DNA from: Pseudomonas sp. HOU2
GTDB taxonomy: Bacteria; Pseudomonadota; Gammaproteobacteria; Pseudomonadales; Pseudomonadaceae
DNA: 64,000 nucleotides
Direction of reading: 5' to 3'
NCBI RefSeq assembly: GCF_040729435.1
Contig: NZ_CP160398.1
Coordinates: 62,001 to 126,000 of the forward strand
Both the position numbers and the translations under genes were made by a program. Shown here piece after piece: positions 9,523 to 17,154 of this stretch (position 1 is the first letter of the stretch; each line of letters starts with the position of its first letter). The notes beneath the pieces were generated by a model. The model saw only the letters and a list, made by a program, of their open reading frames with translations, searched no databases and had not been told where the DNA came from.

Positions 9523-9550
9523 CTTCACTTCAAATGTTCAAAGATGTCCT

Positions 9551-9643
9551 GTGGCGAGGGAGCTTGCTCCCGCTGGGTTGCGCAGCAGCCCCAAAATCTT
9601 GTGAGCGCTACGCACTCATGCGGGAGCAAGCTCCCTCGCCACA
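9551..9643. repeat. REPIN, family B (GTGGCGAGGGAGCTTGCTCCCGC type)
   Basis: GTGGCGAGGGAGCTTGCTCC at 9551 is mirrored by GGAGCAAGCTCCCTCGCCAC ending at 9643, with a ~50-nt spacer. It lies between convergent genes. A second copy lies at 33801-33931. Confidence 0.9.
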
Positions 9644-9652
9644 AAAAAGTCT

Positions 9653-10771
9653 CTAGAGCGTAACGATAGTTGGGGTAGCGCGAGCATACAAAACCACCGC
9701 CGCGCGCAATTTCCCCCGACCAAACCGACTCATCTTCTCAAACTCGCCATGGCTGACTGGCACATGCTGGCAGTCCATCGGCTGGCGATGCTGGCTGTGA
9801 TCGACATCCGGATCGTGCAGATAAACAAAGTCTTCATCGCAGTCGGTCACCATGACCCAATGCGGTGATTTGGAGCGGGTCAGGCGATAGCTGCTGATCA
9901 GCACCAGAGGCTGACCGCCAGCCTGCAGCAGGCGCGGCAAATCCAGGTGGGTACCAATCTTGCGCTCGATATCGGTCTCTTGCATTTGGGCGCTGAACTC
10001 CTCGTGTACCAGGCGCATGACGTCTTTTTTATGCTCATCGCGCACGCCATCGAGAAACAATGGCCCGGCCATACTCAGTTGCAAACGCACCCGGAAACCC
10101 CGCCGCCAGGCCGCCAGTGCCAAGCCTTGAGGGCTGCAGCCACCATGGCCGGAGGTCATGAACACCGTGGTCGCCTCACGCCAGATCTGCAGTTCCTCAC
10201 GCCGCTCCAGCAAGCGCTCAGGTTGCAGCGCGCCCATGGCCATCAGCAGGCAAGCCGGGCCACAGGTGAATTCGGTGGTTTGCGGGTAATAGGGCACCTT
10301 GATGTTGCGCGAATCACGGTGCTGAACAATGCGCTTTTCCAGACGCAACGCATCGGCGTGGTCTTCGTAGTAATCATGAATCAACGCAAAGCGTCGGTAG
10401 CCGTTGCGCTCGTAAAGCGCGATGGCGGTGGGGTTGTCGATACGCACTTCCAGGCGCAGGTACGCGCAGTCATGCTCGACGGCGCAGGCCTCGATACGTT
10501 GCAGCAACTGTTTGCCCAAACCGCTGCCGCGAGCTTCCCCGGCAATGGCGATCGAGTACAGGCGCGCCAGCGAGGTGCCGCGATGAAACAGCACCAGTGC
10601 GTAGCCGAGCAATCGACCGTCAAGCTCGGCGACCAGCAACTGCGCATGGGCGCGGGTGATCATCCATTGAAAGCTGCGGCTGGTGAGCCGGTCGGTGGTG
10701 AAACATTGCATTTCCAGGGCCAGCAGCGCTGGCAGATCTTCAACTACCGCCAAACGAAAAACAGCATTCAT
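9653..10771 (-). CDS. GNAT acetyltransferase fused to a C39-like cysteine peptidase
   Basis: 372 residues from ATG 10771 (GGTGG just upstream); the longer open frame to 10858 is unlikely. Residues ~1-150 are a RimI-like GNAT domain, with the acetyl-CoA loop RGSGLGKQLL and the NGYRRFA region. Residues ~170-370 are a C39/papain-like peptidase: the TCGPACLLMAM block carries the nucleophilic Cys, HWVMVTDCDEDFVYLHDPD gives the His and Asp, and HGGCSPQGLALAA lies between. Fusions of this kind occur beside RLAN-type ATP-grasp ligases, as here (divergent, start codons 92 bp apart). The substrate is unknown; acetylating and cleaving a peptide made by the neighbouring ligase is inference. Confidence 0.88.
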   Translation of the reverse strand: MNAVFRLAVVEDLPALLALEMQCFTTDRLTSRSFQWMITRAHAQLLVAELDGRLLGYALVLFHRGTSLARLYSIAIAGEARGSGLGKQLLQRIEACAVEHDCAYLRLEVRIDNPTAIALYERNGYRRFALIHDYYEDHADALRLEKRIVQHRDSRNIKVPYYPQTTEFTCGPACLLMAMGALQPERLLERREELQIWREATTVFMTSGHGGCSPQGLALAAWRRGFRVRLQLSMAGPLFLDGVRDEHKKDVMRLVHEEFSAQMQETDIERKIGTHLDLPRLLQAGGQPLVLISSYRLTRSKSPHWVMVTDCDEDFVYLHDPDVDHSQHRQPMDCQHVPVSHGEFEKMSRFGRGKLRAAVVLYARATPTIVTL

Positions 10772-10863
10772 ATGACCACCGTAAAAGTTGCGTAACGAAA
10801 CGGGACTTTCGAAAAACTTCGTGCTTAATAGAAATGGTCTTGTTCTCCAACGGATCAATCTCT

Positions 10864-12438
10864 ATGTCAGCGGTACAGGGTCATTGGCGCGAAGTATCCG
10901 AGCAAAGTTTGCCGGCGGCAACTTTTTTAAATCCAGCCATCAGAACTTCCAGTCAAGTGTTGATTATCGTCGAACGCAAGGAAGACTGGGCCTCGTACTT
11001 TCCCAGCGAGGACATCGTCACGGCTCAGGAATACCTCGAGCAAACCCGTGACAGCGAGCCGGGCAAGCGGGTGCAGGTGATCAACCTGTGCCGCAGCTAC
11101 AAGTATTTGGGGCACGGTTACTACTGCTCACTACTGGCTGAAGCCCGAGGCCACAAGGTGATTCCTTCGGTACGCACCATCAGCGAACTGACGAAAAAAT
11201 CACTGTATGGTCTGGCATTGGACGACCTCGATAAAACTCTGGAAAAAGCCCTCAGTCATCATCTGTACAGCGATACCGAAGGTTTTACCCTCACACTCTA
11301 TTTCGGCAAGACGCATATCGAGCCGCTGCAGGATCTGGCTCGACAGTTGTTCGAAGTGTTTCCGTGTCCGATCCTGTTAGTTGAGTTTTGTCGAACTAAC
11401 GGTTGGCACATCGAAGGCATAAAGTCCGGCGCGCTGCACAAGTTGCGTGATGACCAAGAAGATCAGTTCGCCAATGCGCTGGATGGCTTCAGCCGTAAAG
11501 TCTGGCGGGCGCCACGCTCGCCACAAGTGGCGCGTTACGACCTGGCTATCCTGCACGATCCGCAGGAAGCTTTGCCACCATCCAACGCCAAGGCGCTGGA
11601 AAACTTCGTGCGAGTCGGCAAGCGCATGGGCATCGACGTCGAGCTGATCGAACGCAAGGACTACGCACGGATCGCCGAGTACGACGGCTTGTTGATTCGC
11701 GAGACCACCAGCGTCGACAACCACACCTATCGCTTTGCAAAAAAAGCCGAGAGCGAAGGACTGGTGGTCATGGACGACCCGACGTCGATCCTGCGCTGCA
11801 CCAACAAGGTCTACCTGACCGACCTGCTCAACAGCCATCAACTGGGCATGCCCGCCACGGAAATTCTCTACAAGGAACGACCGGAAGACTTCGAACGGGT
11901 CGGCGAACGCCTCGGTTTTCCGCTGGTGCTGAAGATCCCTGACGGTTGTTTTTCTCGCGGAGTGATCAAGGTCGAAAGTCAGCAGGCGTTGCTGGAGGCC
12001 ACCGCTGAACTGTTCGAACATTCGGTATTGCTATTGGCTCAGGAGTTTTTCTATACCGAGTACGACTGGCGCATCGGCGTGCTCAACCGCAAACCGATCT
12101 TCGCCTGCCAATACTTCATGTCCAAGGGCCACTGGCAAATCTACAACCACAAAGCCAAGGGCCAGGACATCAACGGCGAGTGTCGCACCCTGGCCGTTCA
12201 TGAGGCGCCGCGAGCGGTGGTGGAACTGGCAGTGAAGACCGCCAACCTGATCGGCGATGGCCTCTACGGTGTGGACTTGAAACAGGCCGGCGACAAAGTG
12301 GTTGTAATCGAGGTCAACGACAACCCGAACCTCGACGCCGGCATCGAAGATGCCTACTTGCAGGACGATCTGTATTCACTGGTGCTGGAGGAGTTCGTGC
12401 GACGGCTGGAACTCAAGCGTCGCGGCCAAGCCTGGTGA
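10864..12438 (+). CDS. RimK-like ATP-grasp ligase with RLAN N-terminal domain
   Basis: 524 residues from ATG 10864 (MSAVQGHWREV); ATG 10834 is an in-frame alternative. Residues ~35-200 correspond to the RLAN domain (VLIIVERKEDWASYFPSED, then LCRSYKYLGHGYYCSLLAEA). The ATP-grasp domain follows: FPLVLKIPDGCFSRGVIKVE is the glycine-rich/Lys segment, EYDWRIGVLNRKPIFACQYF is the central strand, and VIEVNDNPNLDAG binds metal. RimK relatives add amino acids, often glutamate, to peptides or small molecules in the cytoplasm. It precedes the CorA-like gene by 7 nt, so the two are an operon, and is divergent from the GNAT-C39 gene. Confidence 0.88.
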   Translation: MSAVQGHWREVSEQSLPAATFLNPAIRTSSQVLIIVERKEDWASYFPSEDIVTAQEYLEQTRDSEPGKRVQVINLCRSYKYLGHGYYCSLLAEARGHKVIPSVRTISELTKKSLYGLALDDLDKTLEKALSHHLYSDTEGFTLTLYFGKTHIEPLQDLARQLFEVFPCPILLVEFCRTNGWHIEGIKSGALHKLRDDQEDQFANALDGFSRKVWRAPRSPQVARYDLAILHDPQEALPPSNAKALENFVRVGKRMGIDVELIERKDYARIAEYDGLLIRETTSVDNHTYRFAKKAESEGLVVMDDPTSILRCTNKVYLTDLLNSHQLGMPATEILYKERPEDFERVGERLGFPLVLKIPDGCFSRGVIKVESQQALLEATAELFEHSVLLLAQEFFYTEYDWRIGVLNRKPIFACQYFMSKGHWQIYNHKAKGQDINGECRTLAVHEAPRAVVELAVKTANLIGDGLYGVDLKQAGDKVVVIEVNDNPNLDAGIEDAYLQDDLYSLVLEEFVRRLELKRRGQAW

Positions 12439-12445
12439 CGCGCCG

Positions 12446-13369
12446 ATGATCAGCAGTTTCGCATTGAGTCATGGCGCGTTGCAGCGGGTCGAGCGGCTGG
12501 ACGCCGAGGTGATGCTGTTCAGCAATCCCGATGCCGCCGAGCGCGATTTGCTCCACAGCCACTACAAGGTCGACGAACACGCGCTGGCCTCGGCGCTGGA
12601 CCCGGACGAGGTCTCGCGAATCGAGTTTCACCCCGATCACTTGTTCCTGATCTGGAAACGCCCGGAAAACTATTCCGGCGGAGGCAGCCTGGCGTTTGAA
12701 GTGTCATCTTGCGGCCTGCTGTTTGCGCCCGGCCAATTGCTGGTGATCGCCACCGACGACACGCCGCTGCACGGCATCGGCACCCGGCAGCCGCTCAACG
12801 CACCGCTTGATGTGTTGCTCGATCTGCTGTTCAACAACATCCACCATTACCTTGGCCATCTGAAGGTGATCAAACTGGTGGCCCGCGAGCTGCAACAGAA
12901 GTTCAACGCCTCGATGCAGAACCAGCATCTGGTGCAGATGTTCAACCTCAGCGAAAGCCTGATCTATTACATCAATGCCCTGCACAGCAACGGCGCGGTG
13001 CTGACGCGGCTGCGCAATCATGCGGAAAAGCAGCATTTCGGCAGTGAGGCGATCGGGCTGATCGACGACCTGATCATCGAAAATAACCAGTGCTACAAGC
13101 AGGCGGAGATCTACTCCACGGTGTTCTCGGGGCTGATCGATGCGCGCGGCAACTTGATGAATAACAGCATGAACAACCTGCTGCGCAAACTGACGTTGAT
13201 CAACGTGGTGTTTCTGCCGTTGAACCTGATTGCGAGCATTGGCGGGATGTCGGAATTCAGCATGATGACGGCGGGTACGCCGTGGTGGATTTCCTACCCG
13301 GTGTTTCTGCTGGTGATGTTGTTGGGGGCAGGGGGGATGTTGTTCGGGTTGCGGCGGTTGGCCAAATAA
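12446..13369 (+). CDS. CorA-like divalent-cation transporter family protein with GMS in place of GMN
   Basis: 307 residues. A soluble N-terminal domain and long helices (residues ~130-240, e.g. HLGHLKVIKLVARELQQKF) are followed by two C-terminal membrane helices (LTLINVVFLPLNLIASIGG and ISYPVFLLVMLLGAGGMLFG), the CorA/ZntB architecture. In CorA proteins the loop after helix 1 begins GMN, which forms the selectivity filter; here it reads GGMSEF, so Asn is replaced by Ser. Translation is probably coupled to the ATP-grasp gene 7 nt upstream; the ATG is at 12446. Either an altered ion specificity or a non-transport role is possible. Confidence 0.85.
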   Translation: MISSFALSHGALQRVERLDAEVMLFSNPDAAERDLLHSHYKVDEHALASALDPDEVSRIEFHPDHLFLIWKRPENYSGGGSLAFEVSSCGLLFAPGQLLVIATDDTPLHGIGTRQPLNAPLDVLLDLLFNNIHHYLGHLKVIKLVARELQQKFNASMQNQHLVQMFNLSESLIYYINALHSNGAVLTRLRNHAEKQHFGSEAIGLIDDLIIENNQCYKQAEIYSTVFSGLIDARGNLMNNSMNNLLRKLTLINVVFLPLNLIASIGGMSEFSMMTAGTPWWISYPVFLLVMLLGAGGMLFGLRRLAK

Positions 13370-13391
13370 TCAGTGGTGACTTGGCCGACGC

Positions 13392-13484
13392 CATCGCTGG
13401 CAAGCCAGCTCCCACAGGTTTTGGGCGTGCCGCAAACCTCGCGGGCAACTCCAGACTTTGTGGGAGCTGGCTTGCCAGCGATAG
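13392..13484. repeat. REPIN, family C (ATCGCTGGCAAGCCAGCTCCCACA type)
   Basis: ATCGCTGGCAAGCCAGCTCC at 13392 is mirrored by GGAGCTGGCTTGCCAGCGAT ending at 13484. It is the only copy of this family in the window and lies between convergent genes. Confidence 0.9.
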
Positions 13485-13507
13485 CTATTTCAGCAGCAAA
13501 ATCCGGC

Positions 13508-13843
13508 TTAGCTCGCTTGAGCCTCCTCAGCAGACTTCCTCTTTTCCCGAACCCCACGCACCACCAGATACAACAACGGCCCGATCGACACAAACACCGC
13601 CGTCAGCAACAGATACGGCACCACCGACCAGACCGACATCCCTCGCGAGCCTGCATCCTTGACCATCCATACCCCGGCCAGCGTCGCCAGCAGATACAGA
13701 TCAATCACCACCTGCGCCGTGTCCGGACGCGACATCAGGCTGATACCGAAGTCGATCAGCGACTGTTCGGCCTGGAGCATCACCGATACGGTGTAGCCGG
13801 TAAACGCAATCAACGCAGTGAGGGGCAGGGCGACAGACATCAT
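13508..13843 (-). CDS. Small inner-membrane protein, DUF2834-like
   Basis: 111 residues with three hydrophobic segments (VALPLTALIAFTGYTVSVML; VVIDLYLLATLAGVWMVKD; VVPYLLLTAVFVSIGPLLYL) and a charged C-terminal tail (VRGVREKRKSAEEAQAS). The pattern of a central helix followed by an aromatic/basic loop and a Leu-rich helix resembles DUF2834 proteins; I am only moderately sure. No enzymatic motif is visible. It stands alone. CATTCCTTCCTTGG on the plus strand at the start gives a fair ribosome-binding site (AAGGAAGG) in front of the ATG. Confidence 0.75.
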   Translation of the reverse strand: MMSVALPLTALIAFTGYTVSVMLQAEQSLIDFGISLMSRPDTAQVVIDLYLLATLAGVWMVKDAGSRGMSVWSVVPYLLLTAVFVSIGPLLYLVVRGVREKRKSAEEAQAS

Positions 13844-13942
13844 GCATTCCTTCCTTGGGTGATGAGCAGAATCGCCAGCCTACCTTGGCATCCGCAAATA
13901 AGCCATTGACTCGCCGGCCGCCGCCGGGCTAATTTCAGGCCC

Positions 13943-14008
13943 ATGACTTCCACTGTATTGCGCTGCCAGCCAAGCATTATTACCGCCATTCCTCATTTGG
14001 CGGGCTAG
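13943..14008 (+). CDS. Isoleucine leader peptide of the attenuator in front of ilvA
   Basis: A 21-codon open frame (MTSTVLRCQPSIITAIPHLA plus Gly, stop TAG at 14006-14008) with three Ile codons close together (ATT ATT ACC GCC ATT), plus Val and Leu. It ends inside the base of a nested hairpin array that finishes in an intrinsic terminator, and the next gene rightward is a threonine dehydratase, whose pathway makes isoleucine. These are the features of a ribosome-mediated attenuator. There is no strong ribosome-binding site (TTTCAGGCCC upstream), which is a weak point. Confidence 0.7.
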   Translation: MTSTVLRCQPSIITAIPHLAG

Positions 14009-14049
14009 CTCACGACTGCAGCACCCAACCCGCCCTAGAGGCGGGTTTT
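13983..14049 (+). promoter_or_regulatory. Transcription attenuator with competing hairpins (terminator at 14027-14049)
   Basis: Segment 1 CCGCCA (13983-13988, within the Ile codons) can pair with segment 2 TGGCGG (13998-14003). Segment 2 can instead pair with segment 3, CCCGCC (14029-14034). Segment 3 forms the terminator stem AACCCGCC-CTAGA-GGCGGGTT followed by TT (14027-14049). A ribosome stalled at ATT ATT would cover segment 1, let 2 pair with 3 and so prevent termination. This is the classical biosynthetic-operon logic. Confidence 0.75.
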
Positions 14050-14088
14050 CATTTTCTGTCTCCAGGGTTTTAACAACGATGGCTCCCC

Positions 14089-14175
14089 GTAGGAGCTGCC
14101 GAAGGCTGCGATCTTTTGATCTTGCTTTGATTTGAGAAAAACAAAGTCAAAAGATCGCAGCCTTCGGCAGCTCCA
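14089..14175. repeat. REPIN, family A, between the attenuator and ilvA
   Basis: GTAGGAGCTGCCGAAGGCTGCGATC at 14089 is mirrored by GATCGCAGCCTTCGGCAGCTCC ending at 14175. It lies in the untranslated leader between the attenuator and the ilvA start, only 12 nt before the ribosome-binding site. Confidence 0.9.
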
Positions 14176-14196
14176 ACACGGCGCCCGGAGATGACG

Positions 14197-15210
14197 ATGA
14201 AATACAGCCCCGACCAGCAAGCCCTGCTTGAGCAGTACGTGAAAAAGATCCTCGCCGCGCCGGTCTACGACATTGCCGTGCGTACGCCGTTGCAAGCGGC
14301 ACCGGCGCTGTCCGAAGCGCTGGGCAACCGGATCCTGCTCAAGCGCGAAGACCTGCAACCGACGTTCTCCTTCAAGATTCGTGGCGCCTACAACAAGCTG
14401 GTGCAACTGAGCGATGCGCAGAAATCGCGCGGGGTGATCACCGCTTCGGCGGGCAATCATGCCCAAGGCGTAGCGCTGGCGGCGCGGGAGCTGGGAATCG
14501 CGGCGACCATCGTCATGCCCTCGACCACGCCCGAACTCAAGGTGCTTGGGGTACGAAGTCGGGGCGCCGTGGCGCTGCTGCACGGCGAGAGTTTTCCGTT
14601 TGCCCTGGCCCATGCGCTGCAACTCGCGGAGCAAACCGGGTGCACCTTTGTCTCTCCCTTCGACGATCCAGACGTAATCGCCGGCCAAGGCACGGTAGCC
14701 ATGGAAATCCTCCGTCAGCATCAGGGCCCGCTGGATGCGATCTTCGTTCCGGTCGGTGGGGGCGGGCTGATCGCCGGCATCGCGGCGTACGTCAAATACT
14801 TGCGGCCGGAGGTACGGATCATTGGAGTTGAATCGGAGCACTCGGCCTGCCTGAAGGCGGCGCTGCAAGCGGATGCACGCGTTGTGTTGCCCAGTGTCGG
14901 AACGTTCGCCGATGGCGTGGCGGTGGCGCAGATCGGCGATTATGGTTTTGAGGTGTGCCGGTTTTGTGTGGACGAGGTGGTCACCGTCAGCAATGACGAA
15001 CTCTGCGCGGCGATCAAGAACATCTACGACGATACCCGCTCGATCACCGAGCCTTCCGGGGCGTTGGCGGTGGCCGGGATCAAGCAGTACGTGGCGCGCA
15101 GTGGTGTTCGCGAGCAGACCTTCGTCGCGATCGACTCCGGCGCCAATATCAACTTCGACAGCCTGCGCCACGTCGCCGAGCGCGCCGCGGTATGCGGCGT
15201 CCCGGCGTGA
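14197..15210 (+). CDS. ilvA: Threonine dehydratase, catalytic domain only (IlvA-like)
   Basis: 337 residues. It deaminates threonine to 2-oxobutyrate, the first committed step to isoleucine, using PLP. The PLP lysine is in PTFSFKIRGAYNK, the substrate loop is TASAGNHAQGVA, and the phosphate-binding loop is PVGGGGLIAGIA. Sequence matches biosynthetic IlvA up to INFDSLRHVAERA and then stops, so the ~170-residue C-terminal ACT-like domains that bind isoleucine and valine are absent. ATG 14197 has GGAG 6 nt upstream; ATG 14191 abuts it and is less likely. An attenuator lies upstream. Confidence 0.93.
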   Translation: MKYSPDQQALLEQYVKKILAAPVYDIAVRTPLQAAPALSEALGNRILLKREDLQPTFSFKIRGAYNKLVQLSDAQKSRGVITASAGNHAQGVALAARELGIAATIVMPSTTPELKVLGVRSRGAVALLHGESFPFALAHALQLAEQTGCTFVSPFDDPDVIAGQGTVAMEILRQHQGPLDAIFVPVGGGGLIAGIAAYVKYLRPEVRIIGVESEHSACLKAALQADARVVLPSVGTFADGVAVAQIGDYGFEVCRFCVDEVVTVSNDELCAAIKNIYDDTRSITEPSGALAVAGIKQYVARSGVREQTFVAIDSGANINFDSLRHVAERAAVCGVPA

Positions 15211-15216
15211 TACCGC

Positions 15217-15522
15217 TCAGGGCAGCAGTGGGCGCAGGAAACTGCGCTCGTAGCTGACGATGAATTTCTTCTGCACCAGTGATTCCACCAGCGCCGTGCT
15301 TTCCGGGTCGGTCAGCGCGATGTGCCGGTAGCTTTCGTAATCGGCCAGCGAGGGAAAGCTGAACAGGCAATAAGCGATGTTGCTCGCGCCCTCGGAGGGC
15401 AGGAAATAGCCGTGATGAGTGCCGCCCAAGCGCTCGACGATGCCCAGCCAGGCCTTGGCGTAGGCCTCGAACTCGGTCAATTGGTACGGATCGATCACGT
15501 ATCGCACATGGCAGGTAATCAC
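15217..15522 (-). CDS. NIPSNAP family protein
   Basis: 101 residues, one NIPSNAP (dimeric alpha-beta barrel) domain: VRYVIDPYQLTEFEAYAKAW near the start, GGTHHGYFLPSEGAS in the middle, and a FSFPSLADYESYRH helix. The biochemical role is unknown. It converges on ilvA, with stop codons 6 nt apart. It is 21 nt downstream of ecotin on the same strand and could be co-transcribed with it. Confidence 0.88.
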   Translation of the reverse strand: MITCHVRYVIDPYQLTEFEAYAKAWLGIVERLGGTHHGYFLPSEGASNIAYCLFSFPSLADYESYRHIALTDPESTALVESLVQKKFIVSYERSFLRPLLP

Positions 15523-15543
15523 GTTTGGCGCTCCCTGTTCAGG

Positions 15544-16029
15544 TCATTCCGCAATGGCGGTGCCGACCTTGTCCGAAGCCGACCAGATGCGATAGCGCAC
15601 CTCGACATCTTTCGGGGCGTAGATCACCAGCGGCAGCTTGCTGTTGTAGCGCAGCATGAAGCCGTCACCGACGACCGGGACAAAGGCGCGTTTCTTCGCG
15701 GTGCCGGGTGGGCAGGCCATCAGCGTGCTCATCGGGCCAATGACTTTTTCCAGGCGGTAGAAGGGATAGCCCCAGCCTTCGAGGTTTTTCTCGTCCAGAG
15801 CGCCGCCCAGGCGCTGGCGATTACAGTCGACTTCCAGGGTTTTGCCGGCGAGGACTTCAACCTGGAAGTTCTCCTCCTGATCCTGTTTGGGCAGGTAGAT
15901 GACTTGGCGGGTGAAGCCGTTTTCCGCCTTGGGATACGGCGCGACGTCTTCGAGTCTGGCCGCGTGGGCGAGGGTAGACAGGCCAGCAACGAGCAGACCG
16001 ATTGTCGCGCGAGCGCGTAAAGAACCCAT
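15544..16029 (-). CDS. eco: Ecotin, periplasmic serine-protease inhibitor
   Basis: 161 residues: a signal peptide ([16 protein letters not shown]) and a mature domain that follows E. coli ecotin closely ([61 protein letters not shown]). The reactive loop reads STLMACPPG, giving Met at P1. The Cys in this loop and the one in VDCN correspond to the conserved disulfide. Ecotin dimers block trypsin-like proteases, including neutrophil elastase. RBS GGAGG lies about 8 nt before the ATG. Two tandem repeats lie upstream. Confidence 0.95.
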   Translation of the reverse strand: MGSLRARATIGLLVAGLSTLAHAARLEDVAPYPKAENGFTRQVIYLPKQDQEENFQVEVLAGKTLEVDCNRQRLGGALDEKNLEGWGYPFYRLEKVIGPMSTLMACPPGTAKKRAFVPVVGDGFMLRYNSKLPLVIYAPKDVEVRYRIWSASDKVGTAIAE

Positions 16030-16399
16030 GAAAGCCTCCTGGCGGGTGTAGGGTGGATGTCGGGCATTCTCACTGTCATCAGCGATGAATGCAAACCGGC
16101 GTCGACTTGCAAATTGCAGTGCTCAGGAGAGTCGATCTTGCATTTTGCAACTGGCCAACTGCTGGCCACCGCGCCAAGTGCTTGATTTCATGAGGGTCGA
16201 AATGACCCGATGAAAGGCACGTTTTATGCGTCGCTTTGGTGCAGCGCACCGTCTTCGGGCGCCTACACTCCAATGGGCATTTCGCAGTACAACCGTTTGC
16301 CGCACTAGGGAATCAGCGGGGACACACCCGTGCAGGGGCAGCAAAAGCGGTCAACGTGAAGAGTTGATTGGCAGTTTCATCAATAAGGAGAGGTTCACC
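16030..16399. other. Gap between ecotin and the DUF1652 gene, with two tandem 18-20 nt repeats
   Basis: No gene is visible. The notable content is two similar segments starting 30 bp apart, GTCGACTTGCAAATTGCA (16101-16118) and GTCGATCTTGCATTTTGCAA (16131-16150), about 75-120 bp upstream of the ecotin start. They look like regulator half-sites. The rest should hold the promoters of both genes. Confidence 0.5.
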
Positions 16400-16669
16400 A
16401 TGTTTCTGTCTGCCTTGGAACTACGCAATATCATTGAAAGCAGTTTTTTGCCTAAACGCTGCCAGTGCACGCTGTCGCCAGACCTGTCGATGACCGTCAA
16501 GGTCTTCGGCGACCACCAGACTGACCAGGTTGATCTGCACGTCAGTGGTATCGACGCCAGCCACCTCAACGGCTGTCGCGAGATCAACGAACTGATTGCC
16601 GGCCTGCGTTCGGATCTGGCGCAACAAACCACGCCACAGCATTACAGTCCCCGCTCCAGAGCGCTTTAA
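16400..16669 (+). CDS. DUF1652 family protein
   Basis: 89 residues, MFLSALELRNIIESSFLPKR at the start, the standard DUF1652 opening in Pseudomonas. It carries two Cys (KRCQCTLSP), a VDLHVSGID strand and a C-terminal helix (EINELIAGLRSDLAQQ). The function is unknown; the protein is soluble and likely cytoplasmic. A strong ribosome-binding site (AAGGAGAGG) precedes ATG 16400, which rules out the longer open frame from 16226. Its stop overlaps the tail of the convergent membrane-protein gene by 4 nt. Confidence 0.9.
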   Translation: MFLSALELRNIIESSFLPKRCQCTLSPDLSMTVKVFGDHQTDQVDLHVSGIDASHLNGCREINELIAGLRSDLAQQTTPQHYSPRSRAL

Positions 16670-17064
16670 CTTACCGTTTCACCCAGTTCGACCGTCACGC
16701 GCCGGGCCTGCACAAAGCCAAGGCCCAGCGCGAACTCGACCAGCACCGCGAGCAGAATCCCGGGGCCGGCATGGCCGTTAAGCCATTCGCCAAAACCCAG
16801 TACCGTCAAACCAAAACAACCGACGATAAACCCGTTACTCAGGGCATTGCGACCCAGCGACGGCGGCGCGCTGCGCACCAGATAAAACATCACCCCCAAC
16901 GCCGCAAACAGCACCGCACTGCGTCGCGCAACAAACCCTACCGCGCTCGAATACTCAATGCTCCAGATCGCCAGCAACACTTCCGGGAAAAAGCCCCAGA
17001 CGAGCGCCAGTACAAAACACAATGAAGCCGTGATGATCGACAACGTGCGAAACGACAACTGCAT
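16666..17064 (-). CDS. Small four-helix inner-membrane protein of unknown function
   Basis: 132 residues with four hydrophobic segments: LSIITASLCFVLALVWGFFP, RSAVLFAALGVMFYLVRSAP, GFIVGCFGLTVLGFGEWL, and GILLAVLVEFALGLGFVQAR. The layout resembles small DoxX/DUF4345-like membrane proteins, but I cannot assign a family. No catalytic motif is visible. It is transcribed away from its right-hand neighbour and converges on the DUF1652 gene, probably monocistronic. Confidence 0.75.
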   Translation of the reverse strand: MQLSFRTLSIITASLCFVLALVWGFFPEVLLAIWSIEYSSAVGFVARRSAVLFAALGVMFYLVRSAPPSLGRNALSNGFIVGCFGLTVLGFGEWLNGHAGPGILLAVLVEFALGLGFVQARRVTVELGETVS

Positions 17065-17154
17065 GGCGAGTCCTTGCGGCAGTGAGAAGTGACCCCGAGC
17101 ATAACCCGCGAGCCCTTCACCGCCTACCGCAAAGCCGCAAATCAGAGCCTTCTG

